Assembly: GCA_016808115.1 (NCBI GenBank)
Contig: JAEQBH010000033.1
Span: forward strand, 1,054,001-1,118,000
Length of the DNA stretch: 64,000 bases
From: Tetrastigma voinierianum
Lineage: Eukaryota > Streptophyta > Magnoliopsida > Vitales > Vitaceae
Direction of reading: 5' to 3'
The notes below the pieces were generated by a model that searched no databases, was not told the origin of the DNA, and saw nothing but the letters and a program-made list of their open reading frames with translations. Each line of letters opens with the position of its first letter. The first letter of the stretch is position 1. Position numbers and translations under genes: made by a program. Positions 35,091-46,695 of this stretch are shown piece by piece.

Positions 35091-35379
35091 AAAGTTGTTA
35101 GAACATGAAAATCAAATTTCTGATGAAGTTGTTTCAAATGGTTAGTATGCAGGAAGGCAAAGTGTCAAGGAATTGCAAGGAATAGTCAACCAAGGAGATG
35201 AAGAGAAATTGGTATTGCCATCAACACCCCTTGCCAAACCGGGTGGTCAATTGAAAACCCGTCATTGAGGATCGGGTCAATAATTGGACGCGACCTGATG
35301 GAATCAGCCGGACTCTTTGCGGGGTTGAGGCGATCATTCTCCTTGACCCTCCTTAAGTAATTTTGAGAAATTGAACTGG

Positions 35380-35718
35380 TTCGGTGTTCCCAAAAACCGA
35401 ATTGAAGTTCCTGATTACGCTTTTGTTTTAATTCGATCGATTTTAATACTTGGTTATTTTAGAAAATTTTAACTTATCGAGTTTTCCATATTTAGTAATT
35501 TTGTTTATATACTATAATATCTTGTATTAAATTTTAATTATGGTTTTATATAATAATTTTCATTATAATTTTTTTTATTTCTTATAATATCAATTTATAA
35601 CCAAAGTCGATTTGCGAATTAGTTATGTCAGTTTAGACCAAATTCGCTAAAACTTAGCGGCGGGTGTAGGTGGACCCAGCCGGCTACACGCCAAAGCCTA
35701 TTTAAACCTGGGAGGGGG
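35380..35718 (+). promoter_or_regulatory. AT-rich spacer and TATA box ahead of the E2 cargo ORF
   Basis: About 260 bp (35380-35640) is very AT-rich and changes sharply to GC-rich sequence. A TATTTAAA box at 35699-35706 is followed within about 15-20 bp by ATG codons (35719, 35728). The minus-strand relative has the same order: AT-rich stretch 63975-63770, TATAAAAA at 63700-63693, ATG at 63644. Both start near GGTGTTC-CAAAAACC. Two diverged copies of this layout suggest an internal core promoter, but this is inference. Confidence 0.5.
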
Positions 35719-37715
35719 ATGGCCGTTATGTCACTTCATATCTCCCTCCGTACTTGGAAGCCACCACCCAGCGCCGTCGAGGCGATCCACTGCCCGCTAT
35801 TGCTGCCCTGGTAATGGAGCCTCTTGCCCTTGCATGCCCAGTTTGACTGTTGTAGCCTGCGTGTCCTTGCTGCTGGTCCATTGTGCGGTGCCGCCCCTGC
35901 ACTTCGGCCGCCGTTGTTGTTGCCACTTAGTAGTCCACGTGAGCCAGTAGCTTGACTGCTTGGCGCTGCGAGCCTGGGTTTACGACCCCGACCATCCTTT
36001 GCTAGCATTCACGTTCGTATATGTGTTCGAGCCTTTGCACACGAGGCCCAGCGTACTACACCGGTGGAGCCGCACGCCCCTCTTGGTGCCTCTGACGGTC
36101 GAGCCACTGGTTCGTCTTTACGCCCGAGTGACTCGGTCGCCTCGGTGAGCCTCGGTTCGGATATTTGATTGCGCGGTGCATTTTCGGTGGCGAGCCCTCT
36201 TCAGTATTATTGATTTGAGATATGGTTCGTTACTTGAGTGGGTCCGCCCGGCCGCGAGGTTAGATTGAGTACACGGCGAGCCCCAACCCGGCTCGGTCCG
36301 TTGATACCATCTCGGCCGGCGATGCTGAGAGCCTCGGTTCGTCGATACCGGACACGAATGGGACCTTGGGCCCATCACAGTACCTCGGAGGAGGGGATTG
36401 GGAGGCTTTCGGCCCTCAATGAACTTTGTCGGGCCCGAATTAGTCATCTTCACTACCGGCGCGACCATCACCAGTCACATCGTTTGCGGAAGCGACATCA
36501 TCGCCTCGATTGTCGCCCGACCTCGGTCGGGGAAATGTTGTTCATGGGGGCCAATTCCGGGGAATGTACGACTCCATCATGATTCGTTCCATCGAGAGTC
36601 GTACTCTGATGTCCAGTGGTGATCCCGGGTTGGGGATTCCATGCCAGTTGATCGAGTTATTCCGCTATTGCCTTTCGCTGACTCGAGGCGACATTGTACC
36701 CGCAGTGGTCGCTGCGAGTTCTATCACTCCTATGACATCTCGAGGACGAGATGGTCGCGTGAGAGCTGCGATTCTCTATTGATGATCGCCAGCGGGTACT
36801 CGAGGCTGACGGATATTCGTGACTTTGGGCTGCGTATCTTTTGCCGGCCAATGTAGAGGAGTTATAGAGATTGGGCCCGCCCTCATCGAGAGATGGATTC
36901 GATCAGGCGAGGAGACACCACGAATTTGGACCCGATTATTTTCACGAGGGGCGACTCCGCCTCAGATCGCGTCGACCATTTATTAGGACGAGTCTATTCG
37001 CTACGGCGTATGTGCGGCGGAGGGGAGCCATCTTGGAGGCTCTTTACCGGATCTCGGAGGATATTAGTTCCAGTCCTCGGTACATTGATGACCTCATGAT
37101 GCATTTGAGGAGAAGGTCCATGGAAGGACCTGAGCGGCAGAGAGCCTTCCGCTACTGATGCCGAGACTACTTTGCCAGGTTCTCGAGCATATGGGATTCC
37201 CAGAGGAGCCGAGGATCGAGATGAGGGTTAGATGACCTCTGGTTCTGTCAGTGGAGTGGGTGATGACCATGCCCGTATCTTTCCATCTCCGACAGTAGGA
37301 CCAGGAGGAGGTACCGGGTCAGGTGGCGGGGACTCCCACGAGAGCGATATACACCGCCTGAGCCGAGATCTGAGAGGAGTCCGGCTCCGCGAGATGTCAC
37401 CTCCATCTCCTCCTCCACACACACCACATTCGCGGCGCAGGCGATGCACCGGCCCGTCTGGTGACACCGTTCCACAGGTATGTTCCACGCCAGTTCTAGA
37501 GAGATAGCATGTGTGATGGATGCGAGTTGTTCACTAGCGACTGCGCGAGCGGCCCGGGATCGGAGGTTGGCCCGGTGTCACTCCTATGCTTCGGCGGATC
37601 ATGGCGCATGCAGGTGCTTCTCGTGTTCACGATCGAGGAGAGAGGAGCCCACTCGGTGCAGCCTCTTGGAGCGTTTTGGCTGCAGCGGCAGACTGAATCC
37701 ACCACCACCACGTGA
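35719..37715 (+). pseudogene. GC-rich cargo ORF of E2, identity uncertain (possibly env-like / plant transposon protein)
   Basis: About 2 kb of GC-rich sequence holds overlapping open pieces in all frames (for example 36238-36582, 36510-36782, 36871-37158, 37232-37507), as expected from a decayed long ORF. It is homologous to the minus-strand region 63644-61900: both contain QVLEHMGF(P/L)EEPRIE (37158-37205; 62340-62290), then a VLS-E--M-----SF-L-Q-DQEEVP stretch. The piece IPCQLIELFRYC near 36640 loosely recalls the putative plant transposon protein domain (PF20167) seen in Athila third ORFs. The C-terminus is Pro/Ser-rich. I cannot name the function. A captured host gene is the alternative. 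Confidence 0.55.
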
Positions 37716-38970
37716 TTGAGGTGGTTAGGTTTCTTTATATTTTTTGTATAGTTACCGACTTTATCAACCGCCTACTAATTTTTGTTTAGGATTTATGTAT
37801 TACCCATAGTGGCGGTATTACTTTTTTTGTATGTTTAGCTTTGTATTCATGTATTAGCAGTTTGGCTATATCAAAAACTATTCGGAGTCTATATATGTCT
37901 GAGACTTTTGCATATCTTTGTTTTGTGCCTTTACCGTATAATGGGTTTTCTCTTCAATTGAACTATTGAACTAGTGGACAATTGAATTGCTTTGTTGAAG
38001 ATTGAATCCACTTGTTTATCACGGCTATGTTAGAACAAATTTCATGCTTGAATCAATTTTTAGTGGAGTTCGATTCAGCATACTCAACTTGAACATTTTC
38101 TCCCTTATGCTTCAATTCACACTACACTCCCGGATTATTTCAATAGGGTACGTGAATTTGTATCACCTCCTTTCGCTTTTAAAGCGTAGGCCTTAGAGCA
38201 TGTTGGTAACCTAGAATAGGTTCGTGTTGCCATTGAGGAACCAATCATAGATCTTCAAAAAAAAAAGAAAGAAGAAAAAGAAAAAATAAGTGGACACCTT
38301 GCCAGCCAAGAGCAGGATGGTCCGAGGGTGTATATTTGGCTTTAGAAACCCGATGCCCATGCCTTAATTGGTTGAGGTCATCGTTTGGTATTAGTTACAT
38401 GGGTGGATAGTAGAGTTTAGCAATTGTAGGTGGCAATTTTCAAAGTCATGCAGTCAGGGTGGCTTACTAGAGTTTGTGGTGGAGTGATCCTTTTGGCTTG
38501 ATGCCCTAAACCTTAATTGGTTGAGTCATGGTGGACCAGATTACACCCAGGACTTTGGTGAAGTCGGATTTTAAGCGTACATCACAATGTAGTTGAATAA
38601 AGAAAAGAAGAGTGTAAACTAGCCCCTATCTAGGTTGTTCAACAACTTGGAGCCATGCCCGGTCACTAGGTTGAGGGAGGGGACAATTTGCAAGGGTTTG
38701 TTGGCTCAATGCGGTTACATAAGAATCATTAGACTTAGGTGCAAATTCAAGTTGAAAGCATGGATCCAGCCAGCCACTTTACGAAGTGTTCTTGTATGGT
38801 TTTGGTTCACTTTATGTCGGTTTTCAAGCTTGGTCATCAATTTTCGATTTCAAGGCAATGTTTATATGTATAAACCTTTTGAATCATAAACTTTTAAAAT
38901 CACTACGGCTGCATCTCCACACTTTTTTTATTTTTGCATTGCTAAAGGATTATAACGTTTAGTTGGGGTG
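37716..38970 (+). mobile_element. E2 3' UTR and polypurine tract
   Basis: After the cargo ORF, 37716-37930 is T-rich and unrecognised. From 37930 the sequence matches the family 3' UTR at 1-1066 and 44050-45085, with the AG tract at about 38258-38292 and GATGCCCTAAACCTTAATTGG (about 38500). It ends in AGTTGGGGTG (38961-38970), the polypurine tract that would prime plus-strand DNA synthesis at the LTR. Confidence 0.8.
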
Positions 38971-40570
38971 TGATTAGTGCTTTCAATGCTATTTTGAACC
39001 CTATATTAAGATAGGTTTGAGTGCTTTTACTGCGTTAATCATGTCATTTATACCAATTGGAAGTGTTCAAGTCTTCTTAGTATCTGCCATGTCGTTTAGA
39101 GGTTGTTTTTTGGTTGTTTTCTCGGGTTTTAGTACTTTAGGAGTTCAATATCGAGACATAAGATGAATCGAAGATTGGAACCCAATTCATGTTATCCAAG
39201 CAGGACCATAAATCAATGAAAATGAAGGCAAAGTGAAGAAAATCAATGCGATCAAAGAGACAGGGAGGCCAAGCGGTGAAGAATGGCAATTCCGGGAATT
39301 TACGCATAAAGTTGCGAAAATTTCGGCTGGGATTAATTCACAATCTTAGCGAAAATTTACTTAATCTTAGCGAAATTGTGGATTTTCGCTAGACCCCAGG
39401 ATTTTCGCTAAGCACTATTCTAGAAATTTTACCGCTACTCACAAAAATTTAAGCTAAGCTAGCGAAATTGCCCTTCTGTGAAAATTCTGGAATTTGCTAT
39501 CTCTTGGTGTTTAAGCTGGCCCCTAAGCGAAATTTTGCTACTAAGCGAGAATTAGTATGCCTTAACGAAATTCCTTTACTTGTGTATTACTTTTGTAGTG
39601 TCTGGCTTAGGCTTCAATTTTGGTGTATTACTGCATTTGTCCCTTAGATTTAGCCAAGAATGTTAGGCTTTATGAATTTTCATACATTGGGTGGCTATAA
39701 GCCCCCTCCCATTTTTAATAACAAGGAGAATTTGGAGAAGGAATTTTTTAGCAAAAGTTTTATTTTGTAAATAAAGTCGTAGTTTGATTAGGGTTTGGTT
39801 TTTCTCTCTTCTCTCCTCTTTCCTCTTATTTTTGGCTGCCAAACACCCCTCTTGAGATAATGACTCAAGAGATGTAGCTAAGCCTCTTTCTTTGTGAAGA
39901 GGAAGGAAGGAAGCTAGCTTGGTTGTGGGGCATGTGGGTTGTCCTCTTGTGTTAAAGCTAATTACTATGTTTATGGCCTCCGTGTATCAAGGCAGGGTTG
40001 AATAGCATTTAATGTTATTGATTTGACCAATACTTACCATGCTTAGGATACGATTATACTTGTTATAGATGTCTTTGTGGTTTTAGATGGTCTTTACGAG
40101 CCCCTTTGAGATGATATTGAATGTTAGGTTTCAAACAAAAGGGGCCATAGATGCATATTACCTGTGTTGACTCAAAATAGATTGTTTTTAGGGTGAGGGT
40201 TTGCTAGTTAAACAAAGGGTCGGTTATGGTTGGACTATAGGTTGCTTGTCATGCGTGAGGATAACCCGAGACCTTGTTTGTCTATGTGTCAAATTAGTGG
40301 CTAAATCTTCCAAAGTTAACTTTTTCACATAGCTTCGATTTTCTGGGTTAATCGGTTCAAACTCATCCACCTTGTTTTGAAACAAATCCAAAAAGTCAAA
40401 TGAAAGCCACACCTTTTTACACTTATGCAAATCATTCTTAGGATGAAAACCCATCCAGTGTTCGATACGAACCCATTTATCTGCCGATGCCTGACTAGAG
40501 CGTGGGAGGAACTTTCAGGTATATAAATTTTGTTGATTTTAACTCAGACCCTCTTTGTGGGGATGAATCA
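38971..40570 (+). mobile_element. E2 3' LTR
   Basis: TGATTAGTGC start and GATGAATCA end, immediately followed by the ATAAT duplication. It is 1600 bp against 1612 bp for the 5' LTR and has the same order of TTTCGCTA cluster (39300-39560), TATA region (about 39690) and GATGAAAACCC block (40440). Differences from the 5' LTR are frequent and include many one- to three-base indels. Confidence 0.88.
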
Positions 40571-41240
40571 ATAATAAAGCTGCGGAATGGGGTTATCAAA
40601 GCTCACATTTGGGAATATGACCTTACCAACTCAATATTTTCATTTGAGTAAAGGCGTATGCACTCGGAGGAAGATGTTGTGAAAGTGCGTATAATGGGAG
40701 TAAATTCTAGAAACAGGGGCTAGTGGCGACCAGTAAGATTTATTAGCCCGAGTTATCAGGTGCCAGGGCCACAAGAACCTCAAGGCATGAGCTTAGTCTG
40801 GGTCTTGGTGGGAGAAAAATGAAATCTGCCTCTGTTGGTGGTGTGAGACCAAGACCTCAGCAAACTAGGCTCAGCCCTTAGTTGAGTTAAAATATGCATT
40901 CACAGAATAAGAAATAGAAGCGAGTATACAGTTATGATTTCTTCCCACTGGCCATACAAGAGCATGACCTGCTCTGCCTCCTCCAAAGCAACAAGCGAGA
41001 AGCATTGGGGTGGAAAATTTGCTGAAAGGCATAAACCCGACAATCTGCACCGATCGCATTTATCACAGAAAAGAAAGTCCCGAAATTTGTCGGGTAGCCA
41101 TAGTGGAGGTTGAATCCTCACTTGCAGGAAGTAGTTCGCATTAAAGTCCTGAAATTGCTCCAAGCCTGGTATCATTTATCCCATTTAGTAACGCGGGTAA
41201 ATGACCGGTGGTGCCGAAGTCGGAAGTGACAAGCTGTAAA
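40571..41240 (+). pseudogene. E1 protease tail and protease-RT linker
   Basis: The ATAAT copy at 40571 is followed in phase by RNGVIKAHIWEYDLTNSIFS, the end of the E1 protease. From about 40660 to 41240 no domain is recognised; it is probably the diverged linker and N-terminal RT part. Short minus ORFs here are shadows. Confidence 0.65.
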
Positions 41241-41945
41241 ATGAAAAGGGTGAAGAATTGTCCACCCGACTTACTACTGGTTGGAGAGTGTGCATAGATT
41301 ATAGGAGGCTCAATGATGTAACAAAAAAAGATCACTTCCCGTTGCCATTCATCGATTAGCTCCTTGAGAGAGTTTACGGACACCCGTTATAGCATTTTTT
41401 TGGATGGGTATTCGGGGTATTTCGAGATAAGTGCACGGAGGATCGAAAGACCACCTTCACTTGCCCATTTGGCACATATGCTTATAGGAGGATGCCTTTT
41501 GGTCTTTGCAATGCCCCACCTACTTTTTAGAGATGTATGCTTAGTATGTTTAGCGATATGGTGGAGCGCATAATGGAAGTATACATGGATGACATCACTG
41601 TATATGGAGGCGATTTTTTTGAAGAATGTTTGACTAATCGCGGAGGCCAATCACTGCAAGGTGCATAGAGAAGAACTTCAGTGCTCAGCACAAGAAGTGT
41701 TTATGGTAACCAAGGAATTGTCTTTAGGGCATTATTTCCAACGGGAATAAAAGTTAACTTGCAAATTGAACTTATTTCCCAACTGCCATCCCCAACGAAT
41801 GTAAAAACAATTTGGCAATTCCTTGGTCATGCGGGCTTCTATAGAAGATTCATTAAAGACTTCTCGAAGATTGCTAAACCCCTGTACAAGCTCCTAGAGA
41901 AAGATGCCAAATTTGTTTGGAAGAATAGATTCGGAGAGCTTTGAA
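41241..41945 (+). pseudogene. E1 reverse transcriptase (frame-broken)
   Basis: Pieces in order: VCIDYRRLNDVTKKDHFPLP (41288-41347), a stop at 41356, then KTTFTCPFGTYAYRRMPFGL and CNAPPTF (41450-41530), MVERIMEVYMDDITVYGG (41560-41612) with an intact MDD catalytic pair, and LGHAGFYRRFIKDFSKIAKP (41822-41881). VCIDYR, CPFGTYAYRRMPFGLCNAP and GHAGFYRRFIKDFSK are characteristic of Athila/Tat RTs. Stops and shifts break the ORF at 41356, 41396, about 41528 and 41640-41700. The enzyme copies element RNA into DNA; this copy is inactive. Confidence 0.92.
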
Positions 41946-42400
41946 GTGAAGTCCACGTTTGACATTTGCCGATGATACGAGCACCAAATTGGCAGTTGCC
42001 TTTTGAAGTGATGTGTGATGCAAGTGATCTTGCTATCGGAGCAGTACTCGGCCAAAGAGAGGACGGAAAGCCTCATGTAGTCTATTATGCAAGCAAAACC
42101 TTGAATGAAGCACAAAGGAACTATACTACTACAGAGAAGGAATTGTTGGCAGTAGTCTACGCTTTAGACAAGTTTCGAACATGCCAAGTCAAGTCCCGAT
42201 ATCGATCATTTTACGAACCATTGACTTTGAAATATCTCGACCAAGCAAAATGCCAAAGCAAGGCTTATCCGATGGAGTTCTTCTACTTGAGAGTTTAACT
42301 TGCAAATTAAAGGGCCAAAAGGGGGTAGAGAATGTTGTAATGGAATCATCTTTGAAGGTTAACGATAGCCCGCGACACTCGCCGGCATAAGCCCGATGAT
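41946..42400 (+). pseudogene. E1 RNase H (frame-broken at the C-terminus)
   Basis: From 41966 the frame reads APNWQLPFEVMCDASDLAIG, AVLGQREDGKPHVVYYASKT, LNEAQRNYTTTEKELLAVVY and ALDKFRTCQV. The first catalytic Asp (CDAS) and the Glu (TEKELL) are present. The third acidic site is lost after a shift near 42185, and the ENVVMESSLK piece (42326-42360) is a degraded form of the usual ENVVADHLSR end. It follows RT directly, as in Athila elements. Confidence 0.88.
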
Positions 42401-43713
42401 GAATTTCCTAAAGAATCCCTAATGCAGTTAGAAAAAGCTCCCTGGTATGCTCATATTGCCAATTTCCTCGCCATGGGAGGAATCCATCTTAGTGGAAAGA
42501 GCAGGATAGGAAATATTTATTTGCGAAGGTCCATTCCTATTATTGGGAAGAGCCCTTCTTATTTAAATACATGCGAGATCAAATAATCGGAAATTGTGCA
42601 CGAGGAACAACGAGGGAATTACGAACCGCACCACGAGGAATTTTGTGGTGGTCACTTTGCTTCGAGAAGACAACGTAAGAAGTCGCGCGGTGGTTTCTCT
42701 TTGGCGCTACCTTGTTTAAGGAAGCACACGCAAATGTGTCGTGTATGTGATAGTGCAAATGCTCGGGGAAGTTGCCTGTAGTCATATGATGCCTTGAACC
42801 CCGATTTTAGTAGTCGAGAGCTGTCGATGTGTGGGGCATCGATTTCGGCGGGACCCTTTTCCCCATCGTATGGTCTGTACATACATTTTGGTGGGAGTGG
42901 ACTATGTGTCAGTGGGTTGAAGCTTGATCACTTGCAAGGCGATGACCACAGGTGGTACCAAATTCTTGAAAGCAAACATCTTTTATAGGTTCAGGATACC
43001 AAAATCCATTATTAGCGATGGAGGTTCACATTTCTATAACAAACCATTTGAAAACCTCATGACTAAATATGGTGTGAAACACATAGTAGCCACCCCTTAC
43101 CATCCTCAAACAAGTGGTCAAGTAGAACTTTCAGAAACGAGGGGATTAAGGAATACTTCTAATAGAGAAGGTGGTAAGCAGCGAAAAGGCGATCCCATGA
43201 ACTACTTGATTCGCTGTGGGCCTACAGAACAGCTTTCAAGACAATCCTTGGGATGTCCCCTTATCGGTTAGTCTTTGGTAAGGCATGTCACCTTCTAGTG
43301 GATATTTAATACAAGGCATGGTGGGCAATCAAGAAGCTTAACATGGATCTAAGTAGTGGAGTCAAGAGATTCATGATCTCGATGAGTTAGGAAGAAATGC
43401 ACGAAATGATGACTATTTGAATTCGAGATTACAAGAAAAATAAAAAAATGGCATGATCAAATGATAAATGCAGAATTTCAACAAATTCTGGGACAAAAGT
43501 CCTCTGTATGACTCCAAACTCCATCTATTTCCGGGCAAGCTCAAGTCACGATGGACGGGTCCATTTATAGTTCAGCAAGCATACCCCAATGGTTCAGTGG
43601 ACCTACTTAATCCAAATGATAATAGGGTGATCAAAGTCAATGGACAGAGGGTAAAGCCCTATGTTGTGCAACAGACCGTTAGGGAGGAAATTCTCCTTAT
43701 GGATCCCCCCTGA
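42401..43713 (+). pseudogene. E1 integrase (frame-broken)
   Basis: The zinc-binding region survives as GGHFASRRQRKK with a following C-x2-C (42655-42760) in shifted frames. The catalytic core gives FRIPKSIISDGGSHFYNKPF (42984-43046), then HIVATPYHPQTSGQVEL (43079-43131), covering the second Asp and the final Glu of the DDE triad. The C-terminal domain at 43468-43713 reads DSKLHLFPGKLKSRWTGPFI and VIKVNGQRVKPYVV, the family's GPF-type binding domain, ending at a stop at 43711. Breaks lie at about 42595-42610, 42782, 43130-43180 and 43270-43460. Integrase would join element DNA into chromosomes. No env-like ORF follows. Confidence 0.9.
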
Positions 43714-45073
43714 GTCCCACAGTCTACAAATTTAAGGGTGGTTGCTGCTTGGTCCTAGAAGCCACTGGTCTCATTGTCTAGTTTCGATTAAACTTCTTTT
43801 TGTTTAAAATTTTTGGTAGCAATCAGAGTTTTGCATTTGATTTCACTTTGTGTTTACAACTGCAGTAACACCAACAAATGGGAATGGCCCCTCTTCCAGC
43901 CACAAGAGGAGGTACAGTTCCATCCATTAATTTTTGCGTTTCCATGCCAATCCAGTTAGAGGTAAATTTCATATTTTTGGAATTTAGGTTTACTGGTTGT
44001 ACATGTCCTGCATTGTCCAATTTTGTTTTTCTTTAATTTGAAAATCACTTTTGTTTCTCCATTTTGGGTATCTACTCTTGCCTTTAATTGGAAAATTGAA
44101 ACCCTGTATGTTACCATAATGATAGGACAATTCCATGCACGATTTAGTTTTTGGTCAATTGAAGTTTCAGTATATTCAACCTTGAACATTCCTCCTTTAG
44201 CTAATTCACACACTGCACACCAGATTGTACCAATAGGTTGTGGAGCTATGTACATCTTTTCACCTTGCAAAGTCGGCCTTAGATCTGTGGATGACCCATA
44301 ATAGGTTTGTGTTACCTATATATGAAGACCAATGTAGTCTTTCAAAAAGGAAAAGAAAAAGAAAAGAAAAAGAAAAAAGAAAAAGAAAAGAAGAAAAAGA
44401 AAAATAAAAGTTGTGACGCTTTGCCTTGAAACTCAGTATGATTAGAAATTTATATCGGCGAAACCCTTTGGCTTAGATGCCTAAACCTTAATTGGTTAGA
44501 GTCATCGGCTTTGTGAAGCTACGGCCGAATGGGTGGTTGCAGCGTGTTGTAGGTGCTTAATTTTGAAGTCATTCGAAGTCTGGGTGAGAAACGCCTGGAG
44601 TTGTGGTCAATTGATCCTTTCGACGATGCCCAACCGTAATTGTTGGGAGTCATCGGTGGACCCCCGTTACACGGACTTTGGTGAAGTCGAGTTTTTAGCA
44701 TTGCACCCTACAATATAGTCAAATAAAGAAATAAGAGTGTAGCTAGTCCTGTTAGGTTGGTGACAGGTTTAAGGCCATAGCGATAGCTAGGTTGGAGGAG
44801 ATAACTTGCAATTTATTGGCTCAAGCCCAGTTTACATTAAAGACGGTCGATTTTGGTGGAAGTTTAGGTTGACTTCCTTGAAATTGATGTTGCCCTAAAA
44901 CTTGTTCTTATATGGTTTTTGTTCTTTCATGTCAGTTCGAACGGGGTGTAAATTGTTCATTTTAAAGGTAATCCTATATGTACATACACTTTTTGAACCA
45001 TATACACTTTTTGTGAAAGCACTGCATGCATACCCTTATTGTTTTATCATTGCTAAGGGACTAGCAACGTGTC
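43714..45073 (+). mobile_element. E1 3' UTR
   Basis: Non-coding and homologous to 1-1066 and 37930-38960. It contains a long AG tract (44346-44406), the CCTAAACCTTAATTGG phrase (44481) and the CTAGCAACG word just before the polypurine tract. Small ORFs here are not conserved between copies. Confidence 0.8.
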
Positions 45074-45085
45074 GGTTGGGGGGTG
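45074..45085 (+). promoter_or_regulatory. E1 polypurine tract
   Basis: GGTTGGGGGGTG lies directly before the 3' LTR start TGATTAG, and near-identical G-rich tracts precede the other LTRs of the family (1056, 38961, reverse 60448). Confidence 0.8.
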
Positions 45086-46558
45086 TGATTAGTGCCCGAG
45101 AAAGTCTTGTGCAGGCCCTATTCAAGATAGGTTTTTGAAGTCTTTTCTTGTGGCCAATCATATGATTAAGCTTGATTGATGTGTGCGGGTCATAGTCTGC
45201 CCGATTCCATTTTGAGTTTGTTTTTGGTAATTTTGCCGGTTTTTGCGTGCCTCATCCAATTAGTTCAAGTTTGATGTCAAGATATGTGTTGAATGCTGAG
45301 GATTCACAATGTTTTCATCATTAAAAAATGAAGAAATGTGAAGTGGATTTGAAGAAAGGAGGATGCAGTAGCAAAATAGGGAAGCAGGAGAAAACCAAGG
45401 ATTTTCGCTATATATGTGAAAATTTCGCTAGCCTAGCAAAATTTCTCTAGGCTAGCGAAATTTCGCTAGCTAGTGAAATTTACTGTTCCTAGCGAAAATT
45501 CTCAATTTCGCTATCTATGTGGAATTTCGCTATGCTAGCGAAATTTTGCTAGCATAGCGAGAGAATTTTAAGCTATCTTTAGAAATTTCTTTGCATAAGC
45601 GAGTGCTTTCCGACCTTTGTTTTTGGTATTTTTTATTCCAAACGACCACGTTTTGATATATTACCATTTTATCCCTTATGTAATTTCATATTTTAGGCAT
45701 TTTTTGTATTTTAACACTTTGGGTTTTGCTATATATGCCCCTACAACTTTGTAACCCTAGGTAACTTTTCATTTATGTAATTTTTCCCACAGCTTTTCAA
45801 ATAGGTTTTATTTGCTCTCTCCTCTCTCTTCTTTCTCCCATTTTCTCGGCTGCCAAACACTCCCCTTGAGGATGACAACTCAAGAGGAGGGTTGCTGTAG
45901 CAGTTTTGGGACTCTACGGGTTGTCCTCGTAACAAATATTCTGATGCATTTATGGTTCAAGATTTCCAAACTAGGGTTTAATGCCATTTAATGTCTTTCT
46001 TTTGGTCAATACTTGCCATGCTTTGAGGTTCGATGCATTCTTAATGACGAGATGCAGTGATATTCTATGGAAATGGCATTTACGACCATTGAAATGAGGT
46101 TAAATCTTTGGGGGTTTAGCCCGAATGGGACTTTGAATGCTTAGTATTTGATTTGACTCAAATAGGAGTGGTTGTAGGGTTAGGTTTTATAGCTAAACAA
46201 AGATCCGGTTTTGGCTTTGACTATTTGTCATTTGCCCTAATGCGAAATGACAGGGACACTTTAATAGCCCGTGTTATCAGTAGTGATCCAAACCTTCAAG
46301 GTTACCATTTCACACTTTCATTTAAGCTATTACAATTAACCAGTGAACAAACAACCTCCACTATTTTTAACCAAATCCAAAAATCCAAACAAAAAGCCTC
46401 ACCATTTTCCAACACTTATGCGAATCATTCGTGGGATGAAAAGCCCATCGTGTTCGACCACTAGACGCTATCTGCGGTAACCTTGACTTCTGACTGATGG
46501 GAGGAACATAGGAAACAAAATATTGTTGATTCCGATCACCCTACCGTGGCACGAATCA
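45086..46558 (+). mobile_element. E1 3' LTR
   Basis: TGATTAGTGCCCGAG start, GGCACGAATCA end, followed by TGAAG. The TTTCGCTA/TAGCGAAA cluster is at 45400-45610, a TATA-like GCTATATATGCCC near 45730 and GATGAAAAGCCC near 46436. Order and length (1473 bp) agree with the 5' LTR at 27087. Confidence 0.88.
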
Positions 46559-46563
46559 TGAAG

Positions 46564-46695
46564 GTACGTGGTTTTAGTCGTTTAGTAATTAAATTACTAG
46601 TTTACATGCATGAGATTATGTACATTACATATTTAAGTGAGTTAATTTGGATGTGTGTTGGATTTCGGGACGAAATCCTTTTAAGGGGGGAAGAA
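46564..46695 (+). mobile_element. Chromovirus ORF end, 3' UTR and polypurine tract
   Basis: Following the TGAAG duplication, the interrupted chromovirus frame continues for three codons to TAG at 46575-46577. The short UTR carries the GGATTTCGGGACGAAATCC inverted repeat (46663-46681), a common feature before the 3' LTR of Tekay/Del elements, and a polypurine tract TTTTAAGGGGGGAAGAA (46679-46695). Confidence 0.85.

Larger units (their letters stand above)
30954..40570 (+). mobile_element. Non-autonomous Athila-like element E2 nested in E1, TSD ATAAT
   Basis: ATAAT flanks it at 30949-30953 and 40571-40575, and removal rejoins E1 protease in frame. Order: 5' LTR (1612 bp), PBS, gag, protease, short linker, AT-rich spacer with TATA box, GC-rich cargo ORF, 3' UTR, polypurine tract, 3' LTR (1600 bp). 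There is no RT, RNase H or integrase anywhere between 35090 and 38970. LTR, gag, protease and 3' UTR match E1, so E1-type elements could have supplied the missing enzymes. A second copy of the cargo design is on the minus strand at 58818-64000. Confidence 0.9.
27087..46558 (+). mobile_element. Athila-like Ty3/gypsy element E1, complete but interrupted, TSD TGAAG
   Basis: TGAAG occurs directly before (27082-27086) and after (46559-46563) the element. Order: 5' LTR, Asp-type PBS, gag, protease, [insert E2], protease tail, RT, RNase H, integrase, 3' UTR, polypurine tract, 3' LTR. Without E2 (9.6 kb) it is about 9.85 kb, a usual size for the lineage. It inserted into the last codons of the chromovirus ORF; removal restores that frame. 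No env-like ORF follows integrase. All ORFs carry stops or shifts. Only the RNase H next to RT is seen, with no second archaeal-type RNase H, which favours Athila over Tat. Confidence 0.9.

Noticed and set aside
35726..36471. Minus-strand ORFs over the cargo region
   Set aside because: They are antisense shadows of the GC-rich cargo ORF; the two cargo copies share plus-sense boxes, not these frames.
42579..42882. Minus-strand ORFs across the E1 integrase
   Set aside because: They are shadows of the plus-strand zinc-binding region of integrase.
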